Assembly: GCF_000565075.1 (NCBI RefSeq)
Contig: NZ_JDFG01000020.1
Coordinates: forward strand, 1-47,152
Direction of reading: 5' to 3'
DNA: 47,152 nucleotides
Source: Atopobium sp. BS2
GTDB taxonomy: Bacteria > Actinomycetota > Coriobacteriia > Coriobacteriales > Atopobiaceae
In this document: positions 16,931-25,520 of the stretch, piece by piece
Position numbering within the stretch: the stretch's first letter is position 1
Layout of the letters: every line of letters begins with the position of its first letter
Notes under the pieces: model-generated
Database searches by the model: none
The model's input: the letters and a program-made list of their open reading frames with translations, nothing else
Told to the model about the DNA's origin: nothing
Translations under genes and position numbers: made by a program

Positions 16931-18118
16931 CTACTTCTTTGTCAGTCTTGCAATGAGCTGATCAACCTCGGCATCAGTCATTCCAGCGTCGGTCAGATAC
17001 TTACGAGCACCAGCCGCGTAATCTAAACCGTCAAGCGAGCCACCCAGAGGCTGCCCACCAACACAAAGAGCAATGTCATTGAATTTAACCTCTACAACAG
17101 CATCGTAGCGAGCTTTGTCGTTCTTCTCGCTAATACCGTAATAATTGTCATAAGTGGCCATATAGTCATCGCGCATTTCCTCATACGATGCACCACAAAG
17201 ACCTTCAAGCAAAGCGCAAGTAAAGCCCGTGCGATCCTTGCCTTCCGTGCAGTGAGTAAGATACGGTCCCTCATGCTTAATCATCTCGCGCAAGCCTGCA
17301 ACCAGACGCTCAGCATACTTTTTACTACGATAATTTGCATTCAAGTCCAAAGCAGTAACGTTTCCGGCCTCATATAGTCCCTTATGCCAAGAAACATCGT
17401 AATCGGCTTTCTGGTAATAACCCTCAATCTCTTCATTGCTATCAGCAAGATCCAAAATGTATTGAACGCCACATTTTTGAGCAAGCTCAGCAGCGTAAGG
17501 TGCACGATTGTTCTGGTTATCAATAGGTGATGCCGAACGATACATCACATTCTCTGCCATGTTTCCGCCCCTCATAGCACGGAAGTTAGCAAAGACCTCG
17601 TCACTTGCATAGTCGGAACGATTTTTAGTGTATGTTGCGCCAAGAGCCTTTTGAACTGTTGCGTATTTTTGCTTCTCGTGCAGAGTTACGGTACCGGTAT
17701 CGCCCTCTTTAAGACCGGCGGTTTCCCACAGAGGGTCTCCGTTGTTCACGCATACGTCAATATGAGGATATCCGGGATACCCGCTAATCAAAGCCTCACC
17801 AGTCTTAGTATAGTAGCCGTTATAGTACGGAATATCGGTAAGCTTGTAGCCGTTGCTAAACGTAACATCCACGCTATCGCCAAACTCAAAGCCCATCTTA
17901 TTAAAGTCCTCGATGGTAATATCCAGATAAACACCACCAAACTTGGTCTCATGCGTAGCAGCAAGCGCCCCTGTTGTAAGTTCTTTCTGCTGCGTTTGCT
18001 CCGCGGGCTTGTTCTCTTGCTGAGAAGGTGCAACGTTGCACCCTACCAACATAAACGAGAGCACCAGAGCCATGAACATACTCAAAACCGCAGTAAACCG
18101 CTTCTGTAACTTTTGCAT
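16931..18118 (-). CDS. Lipoprotein with C-terminal tyrosine-phosphatase domain
   Basis: The 395-residue product starts with a signal peptide ending in the lipobox LVGC, so it should be anchored outside the cell membrane. A charged, Gln-rich linker follows, then a beta-rich domain (about 60-165) that resembles the C-terminal part of SAM-hydroxide adenosyltransferases, though weakly. The second half is a tyrosine/dual-specificity phosphatase with the P-loop HCTEGKDRTG near 287-296, matching C-x5-R, and an upstream VMYRSASPID typical of this class. The secreted location suggests action on host or surface phospho-compounds, which is an inference. The gene stands alone. Confidence 0.85.
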   Translation of the reverse strand: MQKLQKRFTAVLSMFMALVLSFMLVGCNVAPSQQENKPAEQTQQKELTTGALAATHETKFGGVYLDITIEDFNKMGFEFGDSVDVTFSNGYKLTDIPYYNGYYTKTGEALISGYPGYPHIDVCVNNGDPLWETAGLKEGDTGTVTLHEKQKYATVQKALGATYTKNRSDYASDEVFANFRAMRGGNMAENVMYRSASPIDNQNNRAPYAAELAQKCGVQYILDLADSNEEIEGYYQKADYDVSWHKGLYEAGNVTALDLNANYRSKKYAERLVAGLREMIKHEGPYLTHCTEGKDRTGFTCALLEGLCGASYEEMRDDYMATYDNYYGISEKNDKARYDAVVEVKFNDIALCVGGQPLGGSLDGLDYAAGARKYLTDAGMTDAEVDQLIARLTKK

Positions 18119-18184
18119 TTCTCGCCTCTTTTCTCTTGTTTCTGCATGTCAAAAGCACAGTGCTTTAACTATATGTCTGGCGAG

Positions 18185-18214
18185 AAACCCCACCTGTTAA
18201 AACGGGTAGGGTTT
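18185..18214 (-). terminator. Stem-loop after the DUF4411 gene
   Basis: AAACCCCACC at 18185-18194 pairs over ten positions with GGTAGGGTTT at 18205-18214, with one G-T wobble. On the minus strand it ends in GGGGTTTCTC. Its outer edge overlaps a copy of the 9-mer at 18178-18186. The T-run is short, so termination strength is uncertain. Confidence 0.55.
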
Positions 18215-18268
18215 ACATGAACGGTTAAGTTTTATCGGTGGGTGGAGAAAGGTGATAAGGTCATCAAT

Positions 18269-18754
18269 TTAAAATATAAAATTAAAATTTCTCATAAATT
18301 CAAAATTATCAATACAATCAATATTAAATTGATCACAGACATTAGGGATTTTAATTTTATTCTTTGAGTTACTGCTTACTTCATTTGTAACTAAAACATA
18401 ATTGTTCAATTTAGCCTCAGCACACAGCCATGCATCTGCGCGAGACTGATTCTCAAATTCCGCAATCGCTTCTTTTGTATACCCAGCATTTTTTGCCCAG
18501 TCTATAATTTCTAAATAGTCAGGCAAAATATTTTTAGATGTTTTCATTGGCTTATATGACTTTAAAGAGTCAAACCATTTTTTTAAAGCATCGTCTTTAC
18601 GCCTAATTTCATCAAGAACAGTTTCATGAATTACAACATCCTTATTAACAATATGTGACTCCATCTTATCCCAAAAACTTGGAAAGAGGTCAAGCGGATA
18701 AGCCTTCATTCCATAGATCCAATAATTTGAGTCGAGAAGATATACGGTAGACAT
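18269..18754 (-). CDS. DUF4411 (PIN-like) putative toxin
   Basis: This 161-residue protein has a PIN-domain layout: the first Asp in YLLDSNYWIY, HETVLDEIRRKD with the conserved Glu, SRADAWLCAEAK with the third acid, and VLVTNEVSS near the end. PIN proteins are usually metal-dependent RNases and often toxins. It starts immediately after the stop of the ImmA-type gene, a pairing seen for this family across many bacteria. Both genes are markedly AT-rich compared with their surroundings, as expected for a mobile addiction module. RNase activity is inferred from the fold. Confidence 0.8.
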   Translation of the reverse strand: MSTVYLLDSNYWIYGMKAYPLDLFPSFWDKMESHIVNKDVVIHETVLDEIRRKDDALKKWFDSLKSYKPMKTSKNILPDYLEIIDWAKNAGYTKEAIAEFENQSRADAWLCAEAKLNNYVLVTNEVSSNSKNKIKIPNVCDQFNIDCIDNFEFMRNFNFIF

Positions 18755-19906
18755 CTAAGATACCTTCTCAAAAAATTTATTGAAACTATTTATATTCATG
18801 CATGTCAAATCTGCCGCATCGCGATAACTAATAAAACCCGAATTAACTGCAGACCATATGGCATCGGAAAAAACATTTCCTAAGCGATATTGCTTAGTTC
18901 TGTAGTAATTTCCGCCACTATTAGTTTTTTTAATAGGGCTAAGCGTAGATTTATATTTTTTATACAGCTCAAAAAAACTCTCACGATTAACTAAATCTAA
19001 ATCAAGAATACGACGTGCAACTACAATAAAATTGACCTTAAGATGCTGGGCGATTATTTTAGTTTTATTGTAGATGTTTGTATTGGACTCATTCCAATAC
19101 TTTAAAATTAAATCAGCAGGAACTAAAAATTCTGCAGCGACGCCATTACAAAATTTTTCAATGGAATTACTATCGGATTCTTCTTCGTCATTAGGATTGC
19201 TAACTCCTGTTTGAGCATATGCTAAATGTGCAAGCTCATGAACTAGTGTAAAAATTTGTGCAGTTTTAGCATCTCTTCCATTAATGAAGATTAACGGAGC
19301 TTTTTTATCTGCCAAAACAAAACCACGAAATTCACTTACATTCAGTGGTCTAGAAGTATTATCTTTTACCACTCCATTTACAATAACGGCAATGCCAAGA
19401 CTTTCTATCTTATCTTTTAAGAATTTAAACGCTTCATCCACCGTTTTAAATTTTGTTGCCCAGTCGTTTTCCAGCTTTAATAAAGAATGGAGCTTACTAG
19501 ATAAGCTACTAATATTTTCTTTATCCATTTCGAGTGCCGCAAAAGATCCTACGAAATTAACATCTTCATATTTCTCATGAGAGAAATAATCTTTCATCCA
19601 CTCTTGGCGTCTTTTCATCAAACTAATTGTGTCATATAGCTCAGGACTGGGCTCGACAGTAGATACATCATCTACTGTTCTAAAATCTGCAATCTGTAAA
19701 TTAAAGTCAGGCATTTGATCAGAGAACAAGTCAGATAGGCTTACATGCGTGAGTGCCGCAAACCTCTTCATTTGATTAATTGTGGGAGAATGAGTGCCTT
19801 CGAACCACTGATCAAATTTAGGAAATTTTTTTACTATCTCGTCTTTGTTTATATTACTGCGCTTCGCAGCCCATAAACAAACTTCTTTATTTAGTTGATT
19901 CTGCAT
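18755..19906 (-). CDS. ImmA/IrrE-family metalloprotease with N-terminal helical domain, putative antitoxin
   Basis: The 383-residue protein has an XRE-like N-terminal helix-turn-helix (about 30-60: HSPTINQMKRFAALTHVSLSDLF). A zinc-protease motif HELAHLAYA follows near 222-230, with downstream Glu residues in EKFCNGVAAEFLVP that would complete metal binding. ImmA/IrrE proteins cleave repressors or act as antitoxins. Here its stop codon abuts the DUF4411 start, which suggests it controls that protein. The AT-rich codon use matches its partner and differs from the adjacent phosphatase gene. Confidence 0.85.
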   Translation of the reverse strand: MQNQLNKEVCLWAAKRSNINKDEIVKKFPKFDQWFEGTHSPTINQMKRFAALTHVSLSDLFSDQMPDFNLQIADFRTVDDVSTVEPSPELYDTISLMKRRQEWMKDYFSHEKYEDVNFVGSFAALEMDKENISSLSSKLHSLLKLENDWATKFKTVDEAFKFLKDKIESLGIAVIVNGVVKDNTSRPLNVSEFRGFVLADKKAPLIFINGRDAKTAQIFTLVHELAHLAYAQTGVSNPNDEEESDSNSIEKFCNGVAAEFLVPADLILKYWNESNTNIYNKTKIIAQHLKVNFIVVARRILDLDLVNRESFFELYKKYKSTLSPIKKTNSGGNYYRTKQYRLGNVFSDAIWSAVNSGFISYRDAADLTCMNINSFNKFFEKVS

Positions 19907-19970
19907 TCACACCACCCCTCCCTCAAGAAATAGCTAATATGATAAACACCCTAATGAATGTATTTATAGA

Positions 19971-21683
19971 TTATTTCATGATATAACAATAACACTTTAA
20001 ATATTCCCTCAAGGCATCATCCACTACATACACATGCGTTCCGTAGATGCCTCGAGTAAGAAGAACGTAGTAGATGTTCTTGATGTATTGGGTTAGCTGC
20101 TCAGCAGTTGCTCCACCCTTACCCTTTTTGTCAAAGTAGTGGTCTTTATCGCCAATTAGTCTTCCGGTTATCGGATCTAGCTTTAAATCTGGACCAATAA
20201 TTACGTACGAGTAGCTTAAATCATACCCCTGGGCTGTATGAACACATCCGACTTCCTGAGCATATATCGGATTAGCCACTCCATTACCAACCCAGTTAGC
20301 AAGCATAGAATTCCATCTGAACGACTTGTCTCCTATAACAATATCTTTCAGAGGGGAAGCGACTGGTTTACCTTTTGTTTTCCAATCCCATGCATATCCA
20401 GCAAGCATTCTTGTCAGATTATGTTCTGATAATTTCTGTTCAAAACTATCTGTGAAATCATCTATTGAGTCATGAAGGACAAACTCATAGTTATCAAATG
20501 TTCTTCTCGCGGGGTGTTTATCATTCAGAATGTCTGAAATGTAATTCAGGTATTCCGCTCCACCTTGAACTCTCATTTGATTTTCTAGTCTAATAGGATG
20601 CCTAAGGGCATCTCCAAGTTTTTCTTCAAACGAGTTAGGGTCGATATCCGCAGGCTTAATTGACTGTGATGCATCGTAAAAGAAGATTGGAAGTTTAGTG
20701 AGCTTTAATGCCCAATCTAACTGTGTGGATTCTTTTGGCAAACCAAGCTTTTTATTTACTTCATCATAGCTGCCAAAAGCAGTAATCCCTCGACGTGCCG
20801 TTAAACGATGTGACTCATCAATGAGCAGAATATCAAATGGTTTCTCTACCTCGGGGTTATAGCCAAATTTGGGATTTGCCAAGTCATTGGGTCCAATAAC
20901 ATCCCTTGCATTGAGTCCGCCAACGCCCTTTAACGACTTCTTTAAAGTTGCTCTTAAGGAGGTCATAGGTTCAACAATTTTGATATTCAAGTCTTTGAAC
21001 TTCTCGTCATCACGAAGAGCTTTTAATAGATAGATAGCAAGAATCGTCTTACCTGTACCAGGCATTCCTTGGACAACGATAGGTTTGGCTTTTGACAGGT
21101 CAGATTCAATTGCAGAATAAATTTTATTAAGAGCAACTCGCTGATCAACCGACAAGCTTTTGTAAGGAGAGTATTTAAATACTTCCGATTCTTCAATTTC
21201 GCTGATAGTCTTATCTGCTAACTCCATCCTACGGAGCTCTTCCCAAAGATCATCAAACATTGATTCATACTTTTCTTTAGAAAAGTAATTTAAGTTGCTA
21301 TGACCTTCGTTTTTATTAGTGAGCTTATAGACTCCATCAGCAGCCATAAGACCAATCAGACGATTTTCATAATCCTTAATAACTGACTGGTTAAACTCTT
21401 GATTAAAAATAATATTTACACTGGTAAATAAATCCTTTTCGGAATTTTTACTATGCTGAGACATACGCTCACTAACACTTGTGGTCTCACCCACATAAGC
21501 ACTTTTTTGGCGAGGATTATCGTTAGCCAAAATATAAACCATTGGCCAGTTTTGAACTTTATCATCATCCAATTGAAGAGAAGAGATTTCAATTCCTTGA
21601 GTCGGAGTAAATCGACACCGGTCAACAAAAAACGGAGCTCCTTGAGGAGACTCTGCATCTGACTTTGTATCGATTACTTTCAT
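19971..21683 (-). CDS. GIY-YIG nuclease fused to DUF2075 helicase-like ATPase
   Basis: The 570-residue protein starts with a GIY-YIG fold: MVYIL near 45 and SAYVGETTSVSERMSQH near 60, with the family Arg retained. A superfamily-1-like ATPase of the DUF2075 group follows, with Walker A GMPGTGKT near 205, Walker B LLIDESHRL near 285 and a C-terminal VLLTRGIYGTHVYV typical of helicase motif VI regions. Nuclease plus helicase domains next to a toxin pair point to a defence role, but no named system is certain. I chose ATG 21683, which has GGGGAT upstream, over an unsupported start at 21710. The gene is AT-rich like the toxin pair. Confidence 0.8.
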   Translation of the reverse strand: MKVIDTKSDAESPQGAPFFVDRCRFTPTQGIEISSLQLDDDKVQNWPMVYILANDNPRQKSAYVGETTSVSERMSQHSKNSEKDLFTSVNIIFNQEFNQSVIKDYENRLIGLMAADGVYKLTNKNEGHSNLNYFSKEKYESMFDDLWEELRRMELADKTISEIEESEVFKYSPYKSLSVDQRVALNKIYSAIESDLSKAKPIVVQGMPGTGKTILAIYLLKALRDDEKFKDLNIKIVEPMTSLRATLKKSLKGVGGLNARDVIGPNDLANPKFGYNPEVEKPFDILLIDESHRLTARRGITAFGSYDEVNKKLGLPKESTQLDWALKLTKLPIFFYDASQSIKPADIDPNSFEEKLGDALRHPIRLENQMRVQGGAEYLNYISDILNDKHPARRTFDNYEFVLHDSIDDFTDSFEQKLSEHNLTRMLAGYAWDWKTKGKPVASPLKDIVIGDKSFRWNSMLANWVGNGVANPIYAQEVGCVHTAQGYDLSYSYVIIGPDLKLDPITGRLIGDKDHYFDKKGKGGATAEQLTQYIKNIYYVLLTRGIYGTHVYVVDDALREYLKCYCYIMK

Positions 21684-21746
21684 ACTCCATCCCCACCCAG
21701 AAGTTAACAAATTGATTGTACTGCTAACAGGGATGATGCAACTACC

Positions 21747-22043
21747 TTAACTCTCTCTTGTACCTGTAAACACAAAGTCTCGGTTAGCGATGTGGGCGAT
21801 GCCTTGAATGGTGTCGCCTTCAACGGAGCCGCCTACAGCAAAGATAACAGGACCCACAAAAGACTCAAGCTTGCCGCCAAAGGTAAACGAGTTGTCGGTA
21901 ACCTTGCCGTTCTCAATATCAATCTGGACACCCATGGCGGTCAGAGAGCCAGTGAGTTTCTCGCCAGAGGTAATGAGAACAGCGGTACCCTCTTTGGCTC
22001 CAACGGGAGAATCCATTTGAATCTTGTATGTTCCGTCGATCAT
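21747..22043 (-). CDS. Small conserved-looking hypothetical protein
   Basis: I do not recognise this 98-residue protein. It has no signal peptide, membrane span or Cys. Its alternating pattern (GTYKIQMDSPVG, KLTGSLTAMGVQIDIENGKV, FTFGGKLESF, GDTIQGIAHIANRDFVFTGTRES) suggests an all-beta domain like those that bind small ligands or measure a prosthetic group. AGAGG-like bases precede the ATG. It lies opposite the acyl-CoA dehydrogenase gene, across a region holding a 10-base hairpin and two copies of the 9-mer. Its codon use matches the host, unlike the helicase gene next to it. Confidence 0.7.
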   Translation of the reverse strand: MIDGTYKIQMDSPVGAKEGTAVLITSGEKLTGSLTAMGVQIDIENGKVTDNSFTFGGKLESFVGPVIFAVGGSVEGDTIQGIAHIANRDFVFTGTRES

Positions 22044-22079
22044 GATGCCTCTATTCTGTCCAGATGTTATACCTGGTGT

Positions 22080-22102
22080 TTTATTGGCTTGCAGCCAATA
22101 AA
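22080..22102. promoter_or_regulatory. Perfect 10-base palindrome in the leader of the small beta protein
   Basis: TTTATTGGCT and AGCCAATAAA flank a 3-base centre, TGC. It lies about 37 bases upstream of the minus-strand start at 22043 and has no T-run on either side, so an operator fits better than a terminator. The direct repeat GCCTCTATTCT occurs on both sides, near 22048 and 22132. Confidence 0.4.
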
Positions 22103-22312
22103 CTGCGCTAAAACCAGCTGCTGGTGGTACGCCTCTATTCTACCTAAGAAGTGTGAGGGATAGATGTGGTTTCTCGCCAAGGGGTGATTTGTAGGAATTA
22201 AATGAAAGTTGGAAATTTTCCGAACGAATGTTTGACGGAGAGTTTCTGGGGTATAGGGACGGTAGATAAATCGCGCGGCACTTCTCGCCACGCTTGTAGA
22301 AAGGAACGTCCT

Positions 22313-23260
22313 ATGGACATTTCACAGGTTAAGAAAGTTGTAGTTGCTGGCGGCGGCGTTTTGGGCAGCCAGATTGCATTCCAGACCGCGTATCGCGGCT
22401 ACGAGACCACCATTTGGCTGAGATCCGAGGCTTCAATTGAGCGCGCTCGTCCAAAGATTGAGCACCTCAGAGAGGTGTATCTGAACACCCTCGAGGCTAT
22501 GAAGAGCGATCCTAAGGCTTACGCTTACGGCCTCATTGCTCAGGACGAGATTACTCCAGAGAAGCTTGACCAGCTTAAAGAGCAGGTAGAGCGCGCATAC
22601 AGCAACCTCAAGCTTACTTCCGATTGGGACGAGGCTTTTGGTGACGCTGACTTTGTTATCGAGTCTGTCGCTGAGAATCCAGAGCAGAAGATTGAGTTCT
22701 ACACCGAGCTAGCCAAGCACCTGCCCGAGAAGACTATTGTGGCAACTAACAGCTCAACCATGATTCCAAGCATGTTTGCTGCAGCTACTGGTCGTCCCGA
22801 GAAGTACCTGGCTCTTCACTTTGCTAACGAGATTTGGCGCAACCCAATCGGCGAGGTCATGGGTCACGCAGGTACCGCTCAGGAGAACTTTGACATGGTC
22901 GTCGCTTTTGCGGCAAGCATCCGTATGATTCCGGTCAAGGTTCTGAAGGAGCAGCCTGGCTACCTGCTGAACTCTATGCTGGTACCTCTTCTGGTCTCCG
23001 CAGAGCAGCTCTGGGCTAACGGCGTCGGCGACGTCGAGGACATCGACAGGGCTTGGCGCATTGGCACCGGTTCGCCAAAGGGTCCGTTCCAGATTCTGGA
23101 CATCATTGGCCTGGTCACCGCATACAACGTTGCTCTGATGAATCCTGCAGCTAAGGATCCTGAGTCCGTACAGGGTCGCATTGTTGCCCTCCTCAAGGAG
23201 AAGATTGACAAGGGCGAGACCGGCGTTGCCGCTGGTAAGGGCTTCTACGAGTACAAGTAA
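22313..23260 (+). CDS. 3-hydroxyacyl-CoA dehydrogenase family protein
   Basis: This 315-residue enzyme has the NAD-binding fold at the start (KVVVAGGGVLGSQIAFQTAYRG) and family residues further on (DFVIESVAENPEQK, ATNSSTMIPS, LALHFANEIW, and QPGYLLNSMLVPLL opening the dimer domain). It should oxidise or reduce a 3-hydroxyacyl-CoA or related hydroxy acid. The loop usually reading HFFNP is HFANEIW, so the substrate may differ from fatty acyl-CoA. The ATG at 22313 follows AAAGGA. An upstream start at 22202 would add an unsupported tail. No other beta-oxidation gene is nearby. Confidence 0.88.
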   Translation: MDISQVKKVVVAGGGVLGSQIAFQTAYRGYETTIWLRSEASIERARPKIEHLREVYLNTLEAMKSDPKAYAYGLIAQDEITPEKLDQLKEQVERAYSNLKLTSDWDEAFGDADFVIESVAENPEQKIEFYTELAKHLPEKTIVATNSSTMIPSMFAAATGRPEKYLALHFANEIWRNPIGEVMGHAGTAQENFDMVVAFAASIRMIPVKVLKEQPGYLLNSMLVPLLVSAEQLWANGVGDVEDIDRAWRIGTGSPKGPFQILDIIGLVTAYNVALMNPAAKDPESVQGRIVALLKEKIDKGETGVAAGKGFYEYK

Positions 23261-23285
23261 GGGCATACAGGTAGAAAGCAATTTC

Positions 23286-23318
23286 AACCCGGCATCCATT
23301 TCGTGTGGATGTCGGGTT
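23286..23318 (+). terminator. Terminator after the acyl-CoA dehydrogenase gene
   Basis: AACCCGGCATCCA pairs with TGGATGTCGGGTT (one G-T wobble) over a 7-base loop and ends in TTTC-TTG. It lies 26 bases after the stop codon. Confidence 0.8.
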
Positions 23319-23393
23319 TCTTGTGCGAAAGCGCTGCTAGTGGACGGGGCTTCTCGCCAGGCGGCGCTGGAAGTCTGGCGGATGCCTAGGGGC

Positions 23394-23511
23394 GCCTGAT
23401 TTCTGCAAAGAATCTGTAAGTTTTGCCTAAAAGCATCAAAGAAACTGTGGATTTGCCTGATTTTGTAAAAGAATCGGTGGCTCAAATACAGATTCTTTGC
23501 ACATTTCAGGC
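23394..23511. repeat. Degenerate 30-31 base repeats, three direct and one inverted
   Basis: Units of the type GCCTGATTT..CAAAGAATCTGT begin at 23394, 23425 and 23455 on the plus strand, with an inverse unit at 23488-23511. The outer two match at about 20 of 24 positions. The 23261-23596 gap otherwise holds the terminator and one copy of the 9-mer. The array lies just before a foreign-looking gene. Its function is unknown. Confidence 0.6.
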
Positions 23512-23596
23512 GGGTTTTGAAGTGTATCTGGTCATGAGTCGCCTCCCCGCCGTAGAATTGTTATAGTTTCGGTGCTGAAGTCCATGGGAGGCGTGA

Positions 23597-24418
23597 GTGG
23601 TTGAGTCTTTCAAACTATTCGTTCGGACCTACACGTATTGGGTAGGGCTCATCCTCGGCTTTGCGATAGTGCCCGGTTCCCTGCTCTTCATCGGTGGAGT
23701 CGCCCCGGTGAGCACCCCATTGTGGCTTGCCCCTCTAGCAGGACTGCTATTTTTTATCATTGATAGGCCATCAACATGGGAGACGCCGCTCTGTCGAGCA
23801 TTACTGATCCGCGTATTGGGTACAGGGGTTGCGGCCATCGCGTTAGTCGCTTTTGATGCAGTTGCTTCCACCCAGTATGGATCTCAACATTGGAGTGAGA
23901 CGCTCCTATCTCTCGGTCTCGGCTGGATTGCCTTCACGGTCATGGCAGGACGGATGCTCATGAGGAGCTCAGCCCGATTTGCCACGCCTACTTTCACGAA
24001 CAGGGATGCGATCCGTACGTACACGACATGGATTGGAATCTTCTTCGGGATTTTCTATATCCCCGCCACGGGGCTCGCCGCAGCTGGCACTCTTTTGATG
24101 GTATTTCCACTTTATGGAGCGTTTCTCACCGGCCTGGTTCTTTTGATTGTTGACCCGCCACAACGATGGCCACAACGGAGAGTGAGAGCACTGTGGACAC
24201 GACTCTTGTCAAGCGGGGCAGCAGCATTACTACTTGCTGTCACGAACTCGTTCTATCGCAGTACTGACACACACGAGATTTTCGTTGGGGACTGGCTGGG
24301 AAACCTGCTCTTCTGCGTAGGCGCTTGGGCACTTTATGCCGCAGTGGCTGGGGCCGCGTATCTTATGCGTGGCCCCAGCCACGAAGCATCTGACAACTCA
24401 GTAGATGAATTCAGCTAG
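23597..24418 (+). CDS. Integral membrane protein with an internal duplication
   Basis: I do not recognise the 273-residue product. It is a membrane protein with about eight hydrophobic segments arranged as two similar halves: FVRTYTYWVGLILGF..LLFFIIDRPSTW and AIRTYTTWIGIFFGI..LVLLIVDPPQRW line up well. The GTG at 23597 follows GGGAGG at 23586-23591. It lacks the TTCTCG hexamer common elsewhere, its codon use differs from its neighbours, and it is isolated between repeats and a two-way terminator. These features suggest acquisition from elsewhere, perhaps a higher-GC actinobacterium. Confidence 0.7.
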   Translation: MVESFKLFVRTYTYWVGLILGFAIVPGSLLFIGGVAPVSTPLWLAPLAGLLFFIIDRPSTWETPLCRALLIRVLGTGVAAIALVAFDAVASTQYGSQHWSETLLSLGLGWIAFTVMAGRMLMRSSARFATPTFTNRDAIRTYTTWIGIFFGIFYIPATGLAAAGTLLMVFPLYGAFLTGLVLLIVDPPQRWPQRRVRALWTRLLSSGAAALLLAVTNSFYRSTDTHEIFVGDWLGNLLFCVGAWALYAAVAGAAYLMRGPSHEASDNSVDEFS

Positions 24419-24469
24419 AGCTTGTCCTTTGCGGTTCCTCCGTCGCTTGCAAGTCCGATGTGATTCAAA

Positions 24470-24499
24470 AGCCCTTCTCGCCAGATGACGAGAAGGGCT
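24470..24499. terminator. Two-way terminator built from the 9-mer
   Basis: AGCCCTTCTCG at 24470-24480 pairs perfectly with CGAGAAGGGCT at 24489-24499. TTTGTTTG follows on the plus strand and TTTTG on the minus strand. It separates the convergent genes ending at 24418 and 24578. One arm is an exact copy of TTCTCGCCA. Confidence 0.85.
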
Positions 24500-24577
24500 T
24501 TGTTTGTGCGACGATAACGTGCGACGGGCGTGCTGCCGTGCCCCATGCACGCTAAAGCACGCCAGAGCTCGAAGAGC

Positions 24578-25519
24578 TTACTTCAAGAAGTCCTTGACGG
24601 ATGCAAGGACGCTCGGGGTATCCAGGCCGTACTTAGCAAGAACCTGAAGTGCTGGTCCGGACTCGCCATAGGTGTCCTGAACGCCAATGACCTTGACAGG
24701 AACAGGAGTGTTCTCGGAAAGTGCCTGGCAAACCGCACTGCCCAGACCGCCGATAACGGAGTGCTCCTCAATAGTCACAACCTTGCCGGTCTTTGCTGCA
24801 GAAGCGGTAATCAGCTCAGTATCCAGAGGCTTGATGGTGTGGATGTTGATGACCTCAGCGTTGACGCCCTCTGCGGCCAGCTGCTCAGCAACCTCAAGAG
24901 CCACAGGAACCATAAGGCCACAAGCTACCAGCGTAACGTCAGTACCCTCCTTGAGAACAATACCCTTACCCAGCTCAAAGTGATAGTCAGGGTTGGTGTT
25001 GAAAACAGGAACAGGGAGGCGGCCAAAGCGCATATAAACAGGACCGTCATGGTCGTAAGCGGCCTTAACAGCGGCCTCAGCCTCAACAGCGTCGGATGGA
25101 ATGATAACCGTCATGCCAGGAATGGTACGCATAACAGCAATATCCTCATTGCACTGGTGAGTAGCGCCGTCCTCTCCTACCGAGAGGCCTCCATGGGTAG
25201 CGCCAATCTTGACGTTTAGGTGAGGATAACCCACCGAGTTTCTGATCTGCTCAAACGCACGACCAGACGTGAACATTGCAAACGAAGTTGCAAAGACCTT
25301 GTGACCCGTAGCCGCAACGCCGGCTGCCATGCCAATCATATTGGCCTCAGCAATTCCGCAGTCCACGAAGCGCTCAGGATACTCCTCGCCGTACTTGCCG
25401 GAACGAGTTGCCTCTGCCAAGTCAGCATCAAAGACAAGAAGATCGTCGTGCTCTTTACCAAGCTCTACCAGGGCTTTTCCGTAAGCCTCTCTGGTGGCAA
25501 TTTTCTGTACATCTGCCAT
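24578..25519 (-). CDS. Transketolase, C-terminal subunit
   Basis: The 313-residue protein is the pyrimidine-binding plus C-terminal half of a split transketolase. It keeps VFDADLAEATRSGKY, RFVDCGIAEANMIGMAAG (the Glu that activates thiamine diphosphate) and the late VVTIEEHSVIGGLGSA. With its partner it moves two-carbon ketol groups between sugar phosphates. It starts one base after the stop of the N-terminal subunit gene, so the pair should be made in equal amounts. In an operon with an ascorbate-type PTS it may rearrange the pentose phosphate produced. Confidence 0.92.
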   Translation of the reverse strand: MADVQKIATREAYGKALVELGKEHDDLLVFDADLAEATRSGKYGEEYPERFVDCGIAEANMIGMAAGVAATGHKVFATSFAMFTSGRAFEQIRNSVGYPHLNVKIGATHGGLSVGEDGATHQCNEDIAVMRTIPGMTVIIPSDAVEAEAAVKAAYDHDGPVYMRFGRLPVPVFNTNPDYHFELGKGIVLKEGTDVTLVACGLMVPVALEVAEQLAAEGVNAEVINIHTIKPLDTELITASAAKTGKVVTIEEHSVIGGLGSAVCQALSENTPVPVKVIGVQDTYGESGPALQVLAKYGLDTPSVLASVKDFLK

Positions 25520-25520
25520 G

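Noticed and set aside
22754-23485. Long open frame (243 codons) antisense to the acyl-CoA dehydrogenase gene
   Set aside because: It mirrors a strong coding gene on the other strand, has no ribosome site or family features and runs into the terminator and repeat region.
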